This document shows positions 47,477-57,043 of a stretch of DNA of 64,000 bases, one piece after another; within the stretch, counting starts at the first letter, position 1, and every line of letters begins with the position of its first letter. Position numbers and translations under genes: made by a program. The notes under the pieces are model-generated. The model searched no databases. It was given only the letters and a program-made list of their open reading frames with translations, and was not told the DNA's origin. Location of the stretch: positions 228,487-292,486 of the forward strand of contig JAZKJV010002951.1 of NCBI GenBank assembly GCA_037367405.1, in the 5' to 3' direction. This DNA is from Ottelia alismoides (lineage: Eukaryota; Streptophyta; Magnoliopsida; Alismatales; Hydrocharitaceae).

Positions 47477-48670
47477 TGGATTTAAATGAAAGAATATGTA
47501 TATGTGTATATGAATATTGTATGGAAAGGGAATGCTATAAAAAATTGAAATTTCCTTAAGATGAATAATGGTATGACGACGATAAGCGGAGTTAAGTGCT
47601 ACAACAATTGGTGGGATCCACCTCTAGAGTCCAATTATCGTAGGCCGCAAGGGACAACACCGCAAGGGGCACATGATTGAAAGGAACCATAGAGGTAAAA
47701 GTTAAGTCTTCTACAGTTGTACCTACACTGTCATGTTATCGCCGCAAGGGGCGTATGGTTGCAAGAAACCATAGAGGCAAAAGCTAAATCCTCTACATTT
47801 GTAGCTACCCTGTTATGTCATGCCATGTACTGCAAGTACCAGCGGTTGAAAACGTATATCAAGATACGTATATGAAAGTTATATAAGAAAATTGGTTTAT
47901 AAAGGTAAATCATCTTTATTTTACAAAAAATAGTTTAATATGAGAATGAACCATTACATGTTATACAAGATTTGATTTAAGAAAGTTGAACCAACAAAGT
48001 CACGAGGGTTAATATGCAAAGGGATTTATATGATTTAAGAAGTATGATAATTTCTAGGTACTTTATGAAATATGCCCACAAGTTAAAAAAATAAGGCCGG
48101 CATACCTATCTATGCAAATTTACATATTATACATGCATATCCATGTTTTGAAAGAAGCCAAATTATACATGATAGGGTTTGAAGTTAGACATGCATGTGA
48201 AATATCTAGACACGTAATGATGGGTATCCATGAAAATCTAAGTACATGATTTATAACGGATCAATGATCGTTAGAATACCCATGCATGGACCCTGATGCA
48301 TACTGGGCATTAGACTCATGAAAATTTATGTTTGCCAATTTCAGGTGAGGAACAGGTTTGACTGCATTCTCAGGATCGTGCTACAGACTCCATGAGATTT
48401 TGACGTGGTATGATTCCGCTAGTGAAGTTTGAAGGATATTTATATGCCTACAGGAGCTGTTGAGTTGTTGTTTAATTCCTAGCGTAGTTTTTGCAAAAAA
48501 TACCCCAGTTGGAGTTGTAATAAGGGGACTCTTATGGAACTCTTGATTGAATGGAATTTTTATTTGATATTATCTCTGTTCATTAATTGCCATGCACATT
48601 TATGTAACAGTTCGGTCACGTGATCTAATATCGCATGCTTCCGCCGGTCATCGCGACCCGTTCCGTTATA

Positions 48671-48702
48671 GACGGGTTCTCTGTTGGATCTAGCATGGCT
48701 GC
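48671..48702. other. Short host segment between two retrotransposons
   Basis: Holds the right Tekay target-site copy (GACGG, 48671-48675), 22 unique bases, and the left Galadriel target-site copy (GCTGC, 48698-48702). It continues the flank at 34971 and is continued at 54647. Confidence 0.8.
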
Positions 48703-48936
48703 TGTAACACCCCCAACTCCCGTGATACGATAATACCGTGCGATAGAGGTATCGCACGACCGTGTGGTTCGGTGGCCACAATATGAAGTTCTAGAGGACT
48801 TCACCTTAGCTTACGGACGGCTAAGGATGGGGTTTACCTCATGACCGCGGGTTCACCTTGGCACAACGCAAGTGTTCGGCGGCACTTGATGGAGCTTGAG
48901 CTGCAACGTCCACGTAGGAGCGTGGGGCCCACTGAT

Positions 48937-49007
48937 GACATGGCGTGATGACATGGCATGCTGAGGAGACAGACGACATGGCATGCTGACGGAGCGGGCG
49001 ACGTGGC
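48937..49007. promoter_or_regulatory. Cluster of GACRTGGC motifs upstream of the LTR TATA box
   Basis: Copies at 48937, 48950, 48975 and 49000. The last (GACGTGGC) contains the ACGTGG core of plant G-box/ABRE sites, and the others differ by CpG-to-TpG type changes. The position about 150-220 bases before the TATA box fits an enhancer. A similar cluster is in the 3' LTR (about 54167-54237). Confidence 0.45.
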
Positions 49008-49162
49008 GTCGGTTGCAGAAGACGAAGGAATTGCACGGAAGATGAAGAGTCAAGCGCATAAAGAGTCATCTAGGAAGACAAAGGGTCTCCATAGAAGACT
49101 AAGAGTCCTTGCATTCATTGTAAATGTAATAATGGTGTCCCTTCGTATACCCCCAACTTGTC

Positions 49163-49170
49163 TATATAAG
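49163..49170 (+). promoter_or_regulatory. TATA box of the Galadriel-like 5' LTR
   Basis: TATATAAG followed by GAGGG, present unchanged in the 3' LTR at 54391-54398. It probably sets the start of element RNA about 30 bases downstream. Confidence 0.65.
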
Positions 49171-49415
49171 GAGGGTAGAGATCATTTGTAGATATCACAC
49201 TCAGAGTAAGTCTCTTGCAATACAAAGTGGGTTTAGTGCCAAAGCTCTTGTGTCCTTGTGCTTGCGTGCTTGTGTACGAGCATTCTAGCGACGTGGTTGA
49301 TCGGTGTGCTGGTGTACATCCTACACGTCAAGGGAAGGCTGGTTAGCTTGCGGGAAGCTAACGCCGCACAGGTTAGTCTAAAAAATTAGAGTTTGAGATT
49401 TACCTCTGTGACAAC

Positions 49416-49430
49416 TGGTATCAGAGCAAG
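49416..49430 (+). other. Primer-binding site, initiator tRNA-Met type
   Basis: TGGTATCAGAGCAAG starts two bases after the 5' LTR, the usual tRNA-Met complement. Confidence 0.93.
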
Positions 49431-49432
49431 AA

Positions 49433-50545
49433 ATGGCGCCCAACACCGGAGATCGCCTTGTTTCCTTGGAGGGAATCGTGATGGATATCCAGTCTCAGTT
49501 GGGTACTCATGCCCAACGCTTGGCTCGTCTGGAGGATGATGTAGGCGTGGTGTCGGATGTCGTTGGCGATAGCTAGCGCTCGGTCGACGTAATGAAGGCA
49601 CTCGGGGAGAAGCTAGAGGAGCTCGAGTCCCTGGTGCAAGATCTGCATGGGGAACCCTCCATCGTCAAGAGGGCGATCGCGAACGGGGGCGGATCCAACG
49701 AGTCTCGAAGGCCAAAGGTCCCGGAGCCCAAGTCCTTCTCAGGTACGCAGAGTGCCAAAGACTTGGAGAATTTCTTGTGGGACATGGAGGTATACCTCAA
49801 AGCTGTCAAGACTCCTGAGGCAGAGAAGGTATCCTTGGCGGCGATGTACTTATCCGACCACACAAAGCTATGGTGGAGGAGCCGTGCATTCGAAGGGCGA
49901 CCAGACATCTCGTCTTGGGATGAGTTGGTGAAGGAACTGAAGGAGCAGTTCCTACCCACCAACACTGCTTGGGTAGCGAGGGAGGCGCTCCGAAGGCTGA
50001 AGCAGACGGGAACCGTACGGGAGTACGTGAAGCAGTTCTCATCACTGCTGCTGGATATCAAAGGTATGTCTGAAGAAGACAAACTTTTCAATTTCATGGT
50101 GGGTCTCCAAAACTGGGCTCAGGCGGAGCTTAGGAGGCAAGGGGTGAAGGACCTCCAGACGGCCATCGCTGCTGCGGATGCGTTGATCGACTATAAAGTC
50201 CAACCCACCACCGAGAAGAAGGAAACTGAGAAGACCAAGAGCAAACCCACGGAGAAAAGCAAGGGAAAGTTCAAGAAGTTCGGTAAGACTGACACTTCAA
50301 GGGAGGGTGCAGAATCCTCCAAGAAGGCCGAGCAACCCAAGGGGAAGGGCTGCTTTATCTGTGACGGGCTACATCAGGCGCGGGAGTGTCCGAAACGAGA
50401 GAAGCTGAACTCCATGACCATGGAGGAGAACTTAGACAAAGAGGCACGCATGACGAACCTCAAGTTGCTGCGCAACGTTCGCTTGTGTCCGCTGAAGTCG
50501 GGCAAAGAGGCGAAAGTGGAGGAGGAGCGCAAGGATCCAGAGTTG
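49433..50545 (+). pseudogene. Galadriel-like gag
   Basis: ATG at 49433 (MAPNTGDRLVSLEG), 17 bases after the primer site starts, opens the polyprotein. A TAG at 49574-49576 (CAG expected) breaks it at residue 48, and the same frame continues from 49577 onward. The capsid domain has ENFLWDMEVYLKAV, YLSDHTKLWWRSRA, WDELVKELKEQFLPTN and FNFMVGLQNWAQAELRRQ. A Lys-rich stretch (about 50215-50290) leads to one zinc knuckle, CFICDGLHQAREC (about 50351-50389), spaced C-x2-C-x3-H-x4-C, one residue shorter than the usual x4; I believe this is normal for the clade. Gag forms the particle and binds element RNA. Confidence 0.92.
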
Positions 50546-51000
50546 GTGTACCTCGATGTCGTGGTACACAAGAAGACCCTTTCGACCATGATCGATACTG
50601 GAGCGACACACAACTTCATCTCCAGCAAAGAGTTCGGGAACTTGGGAGTTCCCTTGGAGAAGAGCCAGTGCCGCGTGAAGCTTGCCAACTCAGAGTCGCT
50701 GAAGATCGAAGGTATGGCAAACTGCACTGTCCAGTTGGGTGAATGACAGGGAAAGGTACGCTTCCTCGTGGTACCTCTCGACGACTTCCAAGTCATTTTG
50801 GGAGTAGAGTTCTTGAAGAAGGCGAAGGTGCCTGTAATGCCTTATCTGGGAGGCGTCTTCTTCGCAGCTACATATAGCCCCTGCTTCATCAGGGCTATCA
50901 AGAAGAAAGGGCAGACTGGAGCCATGTCTGCAATGCAAGTCTGCAACGGGCTGAAGAAAGGGGAGACGACGTATCTAGCTACGGTACGCGTCGAGGAAGA
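50546..51000 (+). pseudogene. Galadriel-like aspartic protease
   Basis: Same frame as gag. The active-site motif LSTMIDTGATHNFIS (about 50579-50623) is intact Asp-Thr-Gly-Ala. The flap and second half are read as VKLANSESLKIEGMANC and then [18 protein letters not shown] (50768-50821). One TGA at 50744-50746 lies between the two halves, where Trp (TGG) is a likely original, a G-to-A change. Apart from that stop the domain looks complete. It would have cleaved Gag-Pol in the particle. Confidence 0.9.
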
Positions 51001-52450
51001 TGGCGAGGAGACACAACCATGCCCCAAGGCAGTAAAGAAGATGTTGGGCGAGTTCAAGGACGTGATGCCGAAGGAGCTACTCAAGGAGCTTCCACCAAAG
51101 CAAGATGTGGATCACGCTATCGAGCTACAGCCAGGTACGGTGCCCCCTACACTTACACCCTACAAAATGCCCCCTGCACATATGGAGGAGTTGCGGAGAC
51201 AACTCAAGGAGCTGGTGGACGCTGGTCTGATGCGTCCAAGCAAAGCACCCTATGGAGCACCGGTGCTATTCCAGAAAAAGAAGGATGGGAGCATGCAAAT
51301 TTACGTGGACTACCACACACTAAACAAGGTGACGGTGAAGAACAAGTACCCCGTCCCCAACGTTGAAGACCTGTTTGATCGCTTGGGCCAAGCCAAGTAC
51401 TTCTCAAAGATGGATCTCAGATCAGGATACTACCAGGTCCGCATCAAGGAGGGAGACGAGCCAAAGACGGCGTGTGTTACGCGTTATGGATCTTTCGAGT
51501 TCCTTGTAATGCCGTTCGGGTTGACTAATGCCCCGGCAACGTTCTGTACACTTATAAATGATGTCTTCCGCGAGTATATCGACTCGTTTGTTGTAATGTA
51601 CTTGGATGACATAGTAGTGTACAACAGGACCTTGGAGGAGAATGTCAAGCATCTGCGGATGGTGCTTGAGAAGCTGAGGCAGAACCAGCTATACTTGAAG
51701 TCGGAGAAGTGCGCCTTTGGTCAGGAGACAATCTCCTTCCTCGGGCATATCGTGGGCGGAGGCACGATACGCATGGAACCAAGGAAGACGCAGGCGATTG
51801 AAGAGTGGGCAACCCCCACGAAGGCAACAGAGCTACGATCCTTCCTCGGATTGGTGAACTACTACAAGAAGTTCATCAAAGGATACTCCAAGAAGGCGGC
51901 ACCCCTGACGGACATGCTTCGAAAGGATCAGCCTTGGAGATGGATGCGTGAATGCCAGGAGGCATTCCAGAAGCTGAAGAGGGCGGTGGTAGAAGAACCA
52001 ATTCTGCGACTTCCAGATTTCGAGAAGCCGTTTGAAGTCCACACCGACGCGTCCGATTATGCACTTGGAGGTGTACTGGTGCAAGATGAGCACCCCGTGG
52101 CTTACGAGAGCCGCAAATTGAATCCAGTGGAGAGGAGGTACTCCGTGCATGAGAAGGAGATGACAACAGTGGTCCATTGTCTGAGGACATGGCGCCACTA
52201 TCTTCTCGGATCAAAGTTCGTGGTGCAGACGGACAATGTGGCAACAAGCTGATTTGCCACTCAGAAGAAGCTGATTCCCAAGCAGGCGCGATGGCAAGAC
52301 TTTCTTGCCGAATTCGACTTCGAGCTTCGCTACAGGCCTGGATGGACCAACCAGGTAGCAGACGCTCTCTCGAGGAATAGCGAACCAGAAGAGCCGAAGG
52401 TTGCGGTGATTGCGTCAATCACCCGCGTGTCTGTAGACATGCTGGAGCGC
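51001..52450 (+). pseudogene. Galadriel-like reverse transcriptase and RNase H
   Basis: The open frame 50768-52252 (494 codons) carries most of it. [94 protein letters not shown], and the catalytic YLDDIVVYN (about 51598-51626), all intact. RNase [17 protein letters not shown] with the catalytic Asp (about 52035), [24 protein letters not shown], and [12 protein letters not shown] at 52250-52252 then breaks the frame; QARWQDFLAEFDFELRYRPG and VADALSRN follow in the same frame. RT core residues are all present. Confidence 0.93.
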
Positions 52451-53660
52451 ATTCGGGAGCAGACATAGGAGGATCCGATCACTTAACGCTTGCTGCAAAG
52501 CGTGAACGATGGAGAAGTCTGGAGATTCTGGATAGAGGAAGGCATCCTCTATGCGAAGGGCAGGAGGCCCTATGTCCCCTCGAGCGACGGCTTGAGGAAA
52601 ATGCTGCTGAAGGAAGCACATGACGCACAGTGGGCTGGTCATCCAGGAGTGGAGCGAACACTGGCACTCCTCTCCTCAAGCTACTTCTGGCCGAAGATGG
52701 AGGAGGACATGGAAGTCTATGTGCGTACTTGTCTTGTGTTCAACAAGACAAGACTGAGAGGAAGAAGACGACAGGACTGCTGGAGCCCCTGCCTATCCCT
52801 TCACGTCCGTGGGAGAGTGTTTCCATGGACTTCATCACTGGGTTTCCAAAGGTGGACGGGAATAATGCGGTGATGGTGGTAGTTGATAGCTTCTCCAAAT
52901 ACGCGATCTTCGTACCAGCACCCCAGGAGTGCACAGCAGAGACCACAACGAAGTTGTTCTTGCAGAACGTGGTGAAGCACTGGGGGATACCATTGGACAT
53001 CGTGAGCGACCGCGATGCCCGGTTCACAGGTCAGTTCTGGACGACCTAATTTGAGATGCTGGGATCCGATCTCAAATTCTCTACCAGCAATCACCCGCAG
53101 ACGGATGGTCAGACGGAGCGGATCAATGCCTTGCTGGAAGAGTACCTGAGGAATTACGTGACGGCCAATCAGCACAATTGGGTTAGTTTACTGGACACTG
53201 CCCAATTCTACTACAACCTACAGCAGACCTCCACCACAGGCCAGAGTCCATTCGAGATCGTGATGGGTAGGCAACCCGTGACACCGCACGAAGTGGCTAA
53301 GCAGAATAGCCAAGGACGGTGTCCTGCTGCACATTGCTTTGCATTGGAGAGGCAGGATTGATGGGAGGAAGCAAAGGATGCGTTGGCTCATGCCCAACGC
53401 ATGATGAAGAAGGCGGCTGACAAGAGCCGTAGGTCAGTCGAGTTCCAGGTTGGGGAGAAGGTGCTGTTGAAGCTTACGCCCCAGATTTGGAAGAAAATCC
53501 TGAGGAAGACATCGCACAAAGGGTTGATTCCTCGTTACGATGGACCCTTTGAGATAGTTCGACGCGTGGGACCGCTCGCCTATCAACTACGTCTTCCAGA
53601 GAGACTGAAGCTGCATCCCGTGTTCCATGTCAGCTTCCTGAAGGAGTACCATGAGGACAA
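52451..53660 (+). pseudogene. Galadriel-like integrase
   Basis: Continues the polyprotein after stops at 52468-52470 and 52484-52486. The zinc region reads AHDAQWAGHPGVERTLALL and YFWPKMEEDMEVYVRTCLV. One base is missing near 52740, which destroys the second Cys pair and shifts frame. The catalytic core resumes with VSMDFITGFPKVDG, DIVSDRDARFTGQFW, a TAA (53047-53049), then NHPQTDGQTERINALLEEYLR, so D-D-E residues are all visible. A TGA at 53359-53361 follows. The C-terminal part includes FQVGEKVLLKLTPQIW and YDGPFEIVRRVGPLAYQLRLP (GPY/F-type module). Confidence 0.92.
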
Positions 53661-53919
53661 AGAAGACAACACCAGGAGGGCATCAAAACGTGCCCCTCCT
53701 AACGTCCGGGTTCAGCACACAAGGGTTGCTGAGAAGATTCTTGACAGGCGCGTGGAGGGCCAGAGCAAGAAGAACCGGAGGATCTTCTTCCTTGTCAAAT
53801 GGAAGGGACTCCCAGAGGAGGAGTCAAGCTGGGAACGAGATACAACCCTGTGGCAGTTCGAGGACCTCATCGAGGATTTCTTGAAGACGCAGGATCAGTC
53901 GCGGACGCCTGATGGATAA
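53661..53919 (+). pseudogene. Chromodomain at the end of the Galadriel-like integrase
   Basis: Read in the open frame 53383-53919: VAEKILDRRVEG, KKNRRIFFLVKWKGLPEEESSWE and TLWQFEDLIEDFL. The aromatic residues and the VKWKG-x(5-7)-SSWE pattern of a classical chromodomain are present, and no stop lies inside it; the frame ends at TAA 53917-53919. In chromoviruses this domain binds methylated histone marks and steers insertion to heterochromatin. It is intact as a domain but downstream of broken integrase. Confidence 0.92.
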
Positions 53920-53930
53920 GGTGGGGGAGG
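53920..53930 (+). other. Polypurine tract of the Galadriel-like element
   Basis: GGTGGGGGAGG lies between the pol stop and the TGTAATAC start of the 3' LTR. Confidence 0.75.
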
Positions 53931-53932
53931 CA

Positions 53933-54641
53933 TGTAATACCCCCAACTCCCGTGATACGGTAATACCATGCGATAGCGGTATCGCACGACCGTGTGGTTA
54001 GGTGGCCACACTATGAAGTTCTGGAGGACTTCACCTTAGCTTACGGACGGCTAAGGATGGGGTTTACCACATGACCGCGGGTTTCCCTTGGCACAACGCA
54101 AGTGTTCGGCGGCACTTGATGGAGCTTGAGCTGCAACATTCACGTAGGAGCGTGGGGACCACTGATGACGTGGCGTGATGACATGGCGTGCTGAGGAGGC
54201 AGACGTGATGACATGCTGACGGAGCGGGCGACGTGGCGTCAGTTGCAGAAGACGAAGGGATTGCACGGAAGATGAAGAGTCAAGCGCACGAAGAGTCATC
54301 TAGGAAGACAAAGGGTCTCCATAGAAGACTAAGAGTCCTTGTTCATTGTACATGTAATAATGGTGTCCCTTCGTATACCCCCAGCTTGTCTATATAAGGA
54401 GGGGTAGAGCTCATTTGTAGATATCACACTCAGAGTGAGTCTCTTGCAATACAAAGTGGGTTTAGGCCAAAGCTCTTGTGTCCTTGTGCTTGCGTGCTTG
54501 TGTACGAGAATTCTAGCGGCGTGGTTGATCGGTGTGCTGGTGTACATCCTACACGTCAAGGGAAGGCTGGTTAGCTTGCGGGAAGCTAACGCCGCACAGG
54601 TTAGTCTCAAAAATTAGAGTTTGAGATTTACCCCTGTGACA
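53933..54641 (+). repeat. 3' LTR of the Galadriel-like element
   Basis: 709 bp and very similar to the 5' LTR, with scattered substitutions and a few small indels (for example near 54205-54215 and 54340). TATATAAG is at 54391-54398. Confidence 0.94.
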
Positions 54642-54646
54642 GTTGC

Positions 54647-55934
54647 CACCCATGTCAAAGAAGAGGATGACGAGGCCAGGATTGGTGGGGCACAGCTATC
54701 AGCGGTGCGGGGGCGAGTAGGCGTTGCACAGAACAGAGGATGGAAAGCAGGGACGCTGGAGGCAGCGTTGTGTGAAAGGAGGAGGTTCTGTTGCGTTCTC
54801 CCCTTCGTCTCCTCCTTTATAGGCACCATGGAGACGACGATTTCATCCTCAGGAGGCAGTAATTAACGATCATTGAGAGAGACACAACGGCTTTGCATGT
54901 TGATGGAGAAATAGGCACAACGAGTATTAGATGGGATTATGTTTCTGTATAGTGATGAGAGAGTACTGACGTGGCATGCTCTGCATAAGGTATTATTTTA
55001 TTAATACATTTCATAATCAAAGTGACGTTCTTTATCCATTCAATATTTAGAAAGCGAGCACTTTCATTGAGGTGACATCTTTTTTTTTATTTTAAAAAGG
55101 TATCAATTTCGATCATTGAATGGTAAATGTACGTTGGAGATTAAAACCACCATGATATAATTGGTGGTTTTATGTAACAAAGCTTCCTAAATTAGAGGAT
55201 ATATTAAATTAACGTTTAATTAAAACAATCAACATCATTTAATATTCTATATTTAGACAAACCTGAGAAGTGTGCATTGTATTTTCCAGAAATATATGAT
55301 GGAATAAATGATTGCATTTTGAAATAACTATCGTCAATTTACAAAAGATTCGCATGTTTTACAATCATGTACTGTAAATTACAAAAATTATAACTACTGA
55401 TGTACAGAAAAAAGCCCAAATTTGACAAGAATTGGTGTATTTTGTGTAGCTGTATTTCCTAAAATATACGGTGCTTTTAATGACATAATTAATTGATGTA
55501 CACATGAAAAACATTCCTCCAATGATGAGATTTTTGTTGCATCCATATTTCCTAATATATTAGATGGGGTAAATTGCGTATGCATTATATATGCTACACA
55601 TCATATGCATATTATTTAAGGGAGGTTTAAATATGAGGTTTATTTTTTAATTTTTAAATTAGAAAAATACATGTCGTAATACATACAAATGTCATTTTCA
55701 TCCAAATTCCGTAGAAGCAGTAATTATAAACTAGAACATTTTTTGTAAATATTATAGTATCTTTTGAAAATTATATTTGACTTATTTTGAAAAATTCTGT
55801 AGTCTCCTTTGAGAACATTCTATAGGAGCAAAGTTTGTAAACTGTGATATTATTTTGTAAATTTTGTGATCTCTTTTGTAAAATGATTATGATTTTTATG
55901 AAATAGATTTCTCATTATTAATGTATAAAATTTT
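54647..55934. other. Unrecognised DNA right of the Galadriel-like element
   Basis: 54647-54870 is GC-richer. A minus-strand frame (54829 down to the LTR, Ser/Thr/Pro-rich) stays open across both retrotransposon junctions into the flank at 34971. On the minus strand a CTATAAAGG lies at 54815-54823. From 54870 to 55934 the DNA is AT-rich, with many TGTAAA/TTTACA words and no gene that I can support. Confidence 0.4.
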
Positions 55935-57043
55935 GGGATATTTACACCCATAACTCTGAGTAGTTTTATAATTACCCCAGGAACCCTCGATAATCATGAA
56001 TTACACCGAAAACCCTGAATAATTACTCCATTTTACACGCACGCCCTTCCGTTAGTTTGGTTCACTAACTCAAGTAGATGGCTGAGTTAATCTAACCAAT
56101 ATGCAATCTCACGGTTGGGATTAAACAAAAATAAAAAAGAAAGAAAAATAAAGAAAGGAGAGGAAAAGGTGGGTGACGAGAAGAGAGGGCGGCGGTGGGC
56201 GGGGGCTTGCGGGCTCCGACCTCTCCTGGGGGAGGTTGGGGGCTCTGAACTGGGGTCTGGCAGGCCGGGTGGGCCTTCTGAGCTCCGAACTGGGTGGGGA
56301 AGGTTGTGCAGGAGGAGATGACAGCGGGGTGGGGGGGGGGCTGCTTGGGTTTGGCAGGCGTGGCGGGAGGTGGGCTCCGAACCAGAAGGGGACCTGGGGG
56401 CGGCGCGCGGGTGGTGCGGGCGAGGGGGGGTGCGGATGGAGCTCGGCTGCCCGGGCGTGACGCGAGGGGAGGGGGTTGCTGGGGGCGGGGGCGTGGATGG
56501 AGCTCGCCTGCACAGGAGGAGGCAGGGCCCGGGCTTCGTGCGGCAGGGACGAGGCTTGCAGACACACGGGGGGGGGGGGTGCCAGGAGGAGGCGGGGGTG
56601 GGTCTTGCAGAGGAGGCCACGAGGGGGCGGGGGGGGGGGGGGGGGGGGGCTGGAGCTCGCGAGCTAGGGGCGGGGCCGTAGATGGAGCTCGCCAGCGCGA
56701 GGGAGGGGGTGCTGGAGCTCACGAGCTGGGAGCGGAGGCGCGGAGCGGGACATGTTGCCGGGGCGAGGCGGTAGAGAGCGGTCCAGCTTTCCTAATGGAG
56801 GGAAACATGATTTTGTTTGATCTAAAGATTGGCATCATGTTATAAATATGGTGTCTTTCGAAGGATAAAATGGTCAACATAAGATTTTTCCGTCAAAGTT
56901 AACGGATAATCAAGACGGAACTTGACACAGGGTTATGCCATGTAAAGGTTAAGCATTATTCAGGGTCCTGGGTGTAATTCGTTATTATAGAGGGTTTCCG
57001 GGGTAATTACGATACTACTCAGGGTTATGGGTGTAAATATCCC
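55935..57043. mobile_element. Mutator-like non-autonomous element with GC-rich cargo
   Basis: The ends are long inverted repeats. The left reads GGGATATTTACACCCATAAC and the right, reverse-complemented, has the same first 20 bases; similarity continues for about 100 bases with scattered differences. The 9-bp flanks TAAAATTTT (55926-55934) and TAAATTTTT (57044-57052) agree at eight positions, as expected for Mutator-type target-site duplications. The interior (about 56170-56770) is extremely GC-rich with long G runs and repeated TGGAGCTCRC words, in sharp contrast to the AT-rich surroundings. There is no transposase. It may be a Pack-MULE, but I recognise no captured gene. Long frames on both strands are composition artefacts. 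Confidence 0.85.

Larger units (their letters stand above)
34972..48670 (+). mobile_element. Tekay/Del-like chromovirus (Ty3/gypsy)
   Basis: LTRs at 34972-37752 and 42273-48670 start TGTAACG and end CGTTACA or CGTTATA. TGGTATCAGAGC (initiator tRNA-Met primer site) follows the first, and the purine tract AAGGGTGGTAAAT precedes the second. The flanks GATGG (34967-34971) and GACGG (48671-48675) are a 5-bp target-site duplication with one transition. The genes are gag, protease, RT/RNase H, integrase and a chromodomain remnant, all broken. The wording GAGGACGAAATTTTTTAAGGG before the 3' LTR and the double zinc knuckle in Gag are typical of Tekay. The 3' LTR has been split by an Athila-like solo LTR (43813-47476). 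Confidence 0.92.
42273..48670 (+). repeat. 3' LTR of the Tekay-like element, split by a solo LTR
   Basis: The two parts, 42273-43812 and 47482-48670, together give about 2.73 kb, matching the 5' LTR. The break falls inside GGTGGGT/TTAAATGAAAG, which is continuous in the 5' LTR at about 36565-36580. The end is CCGTTATA, with CA changed to TA. A TATA-box-like TATATAA lies at 42384-42390. Confidence 0.92.
48703..49413 (+). repeat. 5' LTR of the Galadriel-like element
   Basis: 711 bp, TGTAACAC to TGTGACA. It contains the palindromic text GCGATAGAGGTATCGC near 48738, four copies of GACRTGGC (48937-49007), a TATA box (TATATAAG, 49163-49170), and a short U5. Confidence 0.94.
48703..54641 (+). mobile_element. 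Galadriel-like chromovirus (Ty3/gypsy), nearly complete
   Basis: LTRs at 48703-49413 and 53933-54641 (711 and 709 bp) start TGTAACACCCCC or TGTAATACCCCC and end CTGTGACA. The tRNA-Met primer site lies at 49416 and a purine tract (GGTGGGGGAGG) lies before the 3' LTR. The flanks GCTGC (48698-48702) and GTTGC (54642-54646) form a 5-bp target-site duplication with one transition. One long polyprotein frame (Gag, protease, RT, RNase H, integrase, chromodomain) is broken by a few stops and one visible frameshift. This makes it the least decayed and probably youngest large element here. Clade assignment rests on the Gag and chromodomain wording and is moderately sure. Confidence 0.93.

Noticed and set aside
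49592..50746. 384-codon frame as a host gene
   Set aside because: Its zinc knuckle, capsid wording, and position between primer site and protease show it is retrotransposon Gag.
54614..54829. Minus-strand host gene start with a TATA box
   Set aside because: The open frame is short and low-complexity and has no known domain; kept only as a note on the flank.
56087..56845. Several 100-200-codon frames in the Mutator-like cargo
   Set aside because: All frames on both strands are open because the DNA is G-rich; the proteins are low-complexity Gly or Pro runs.
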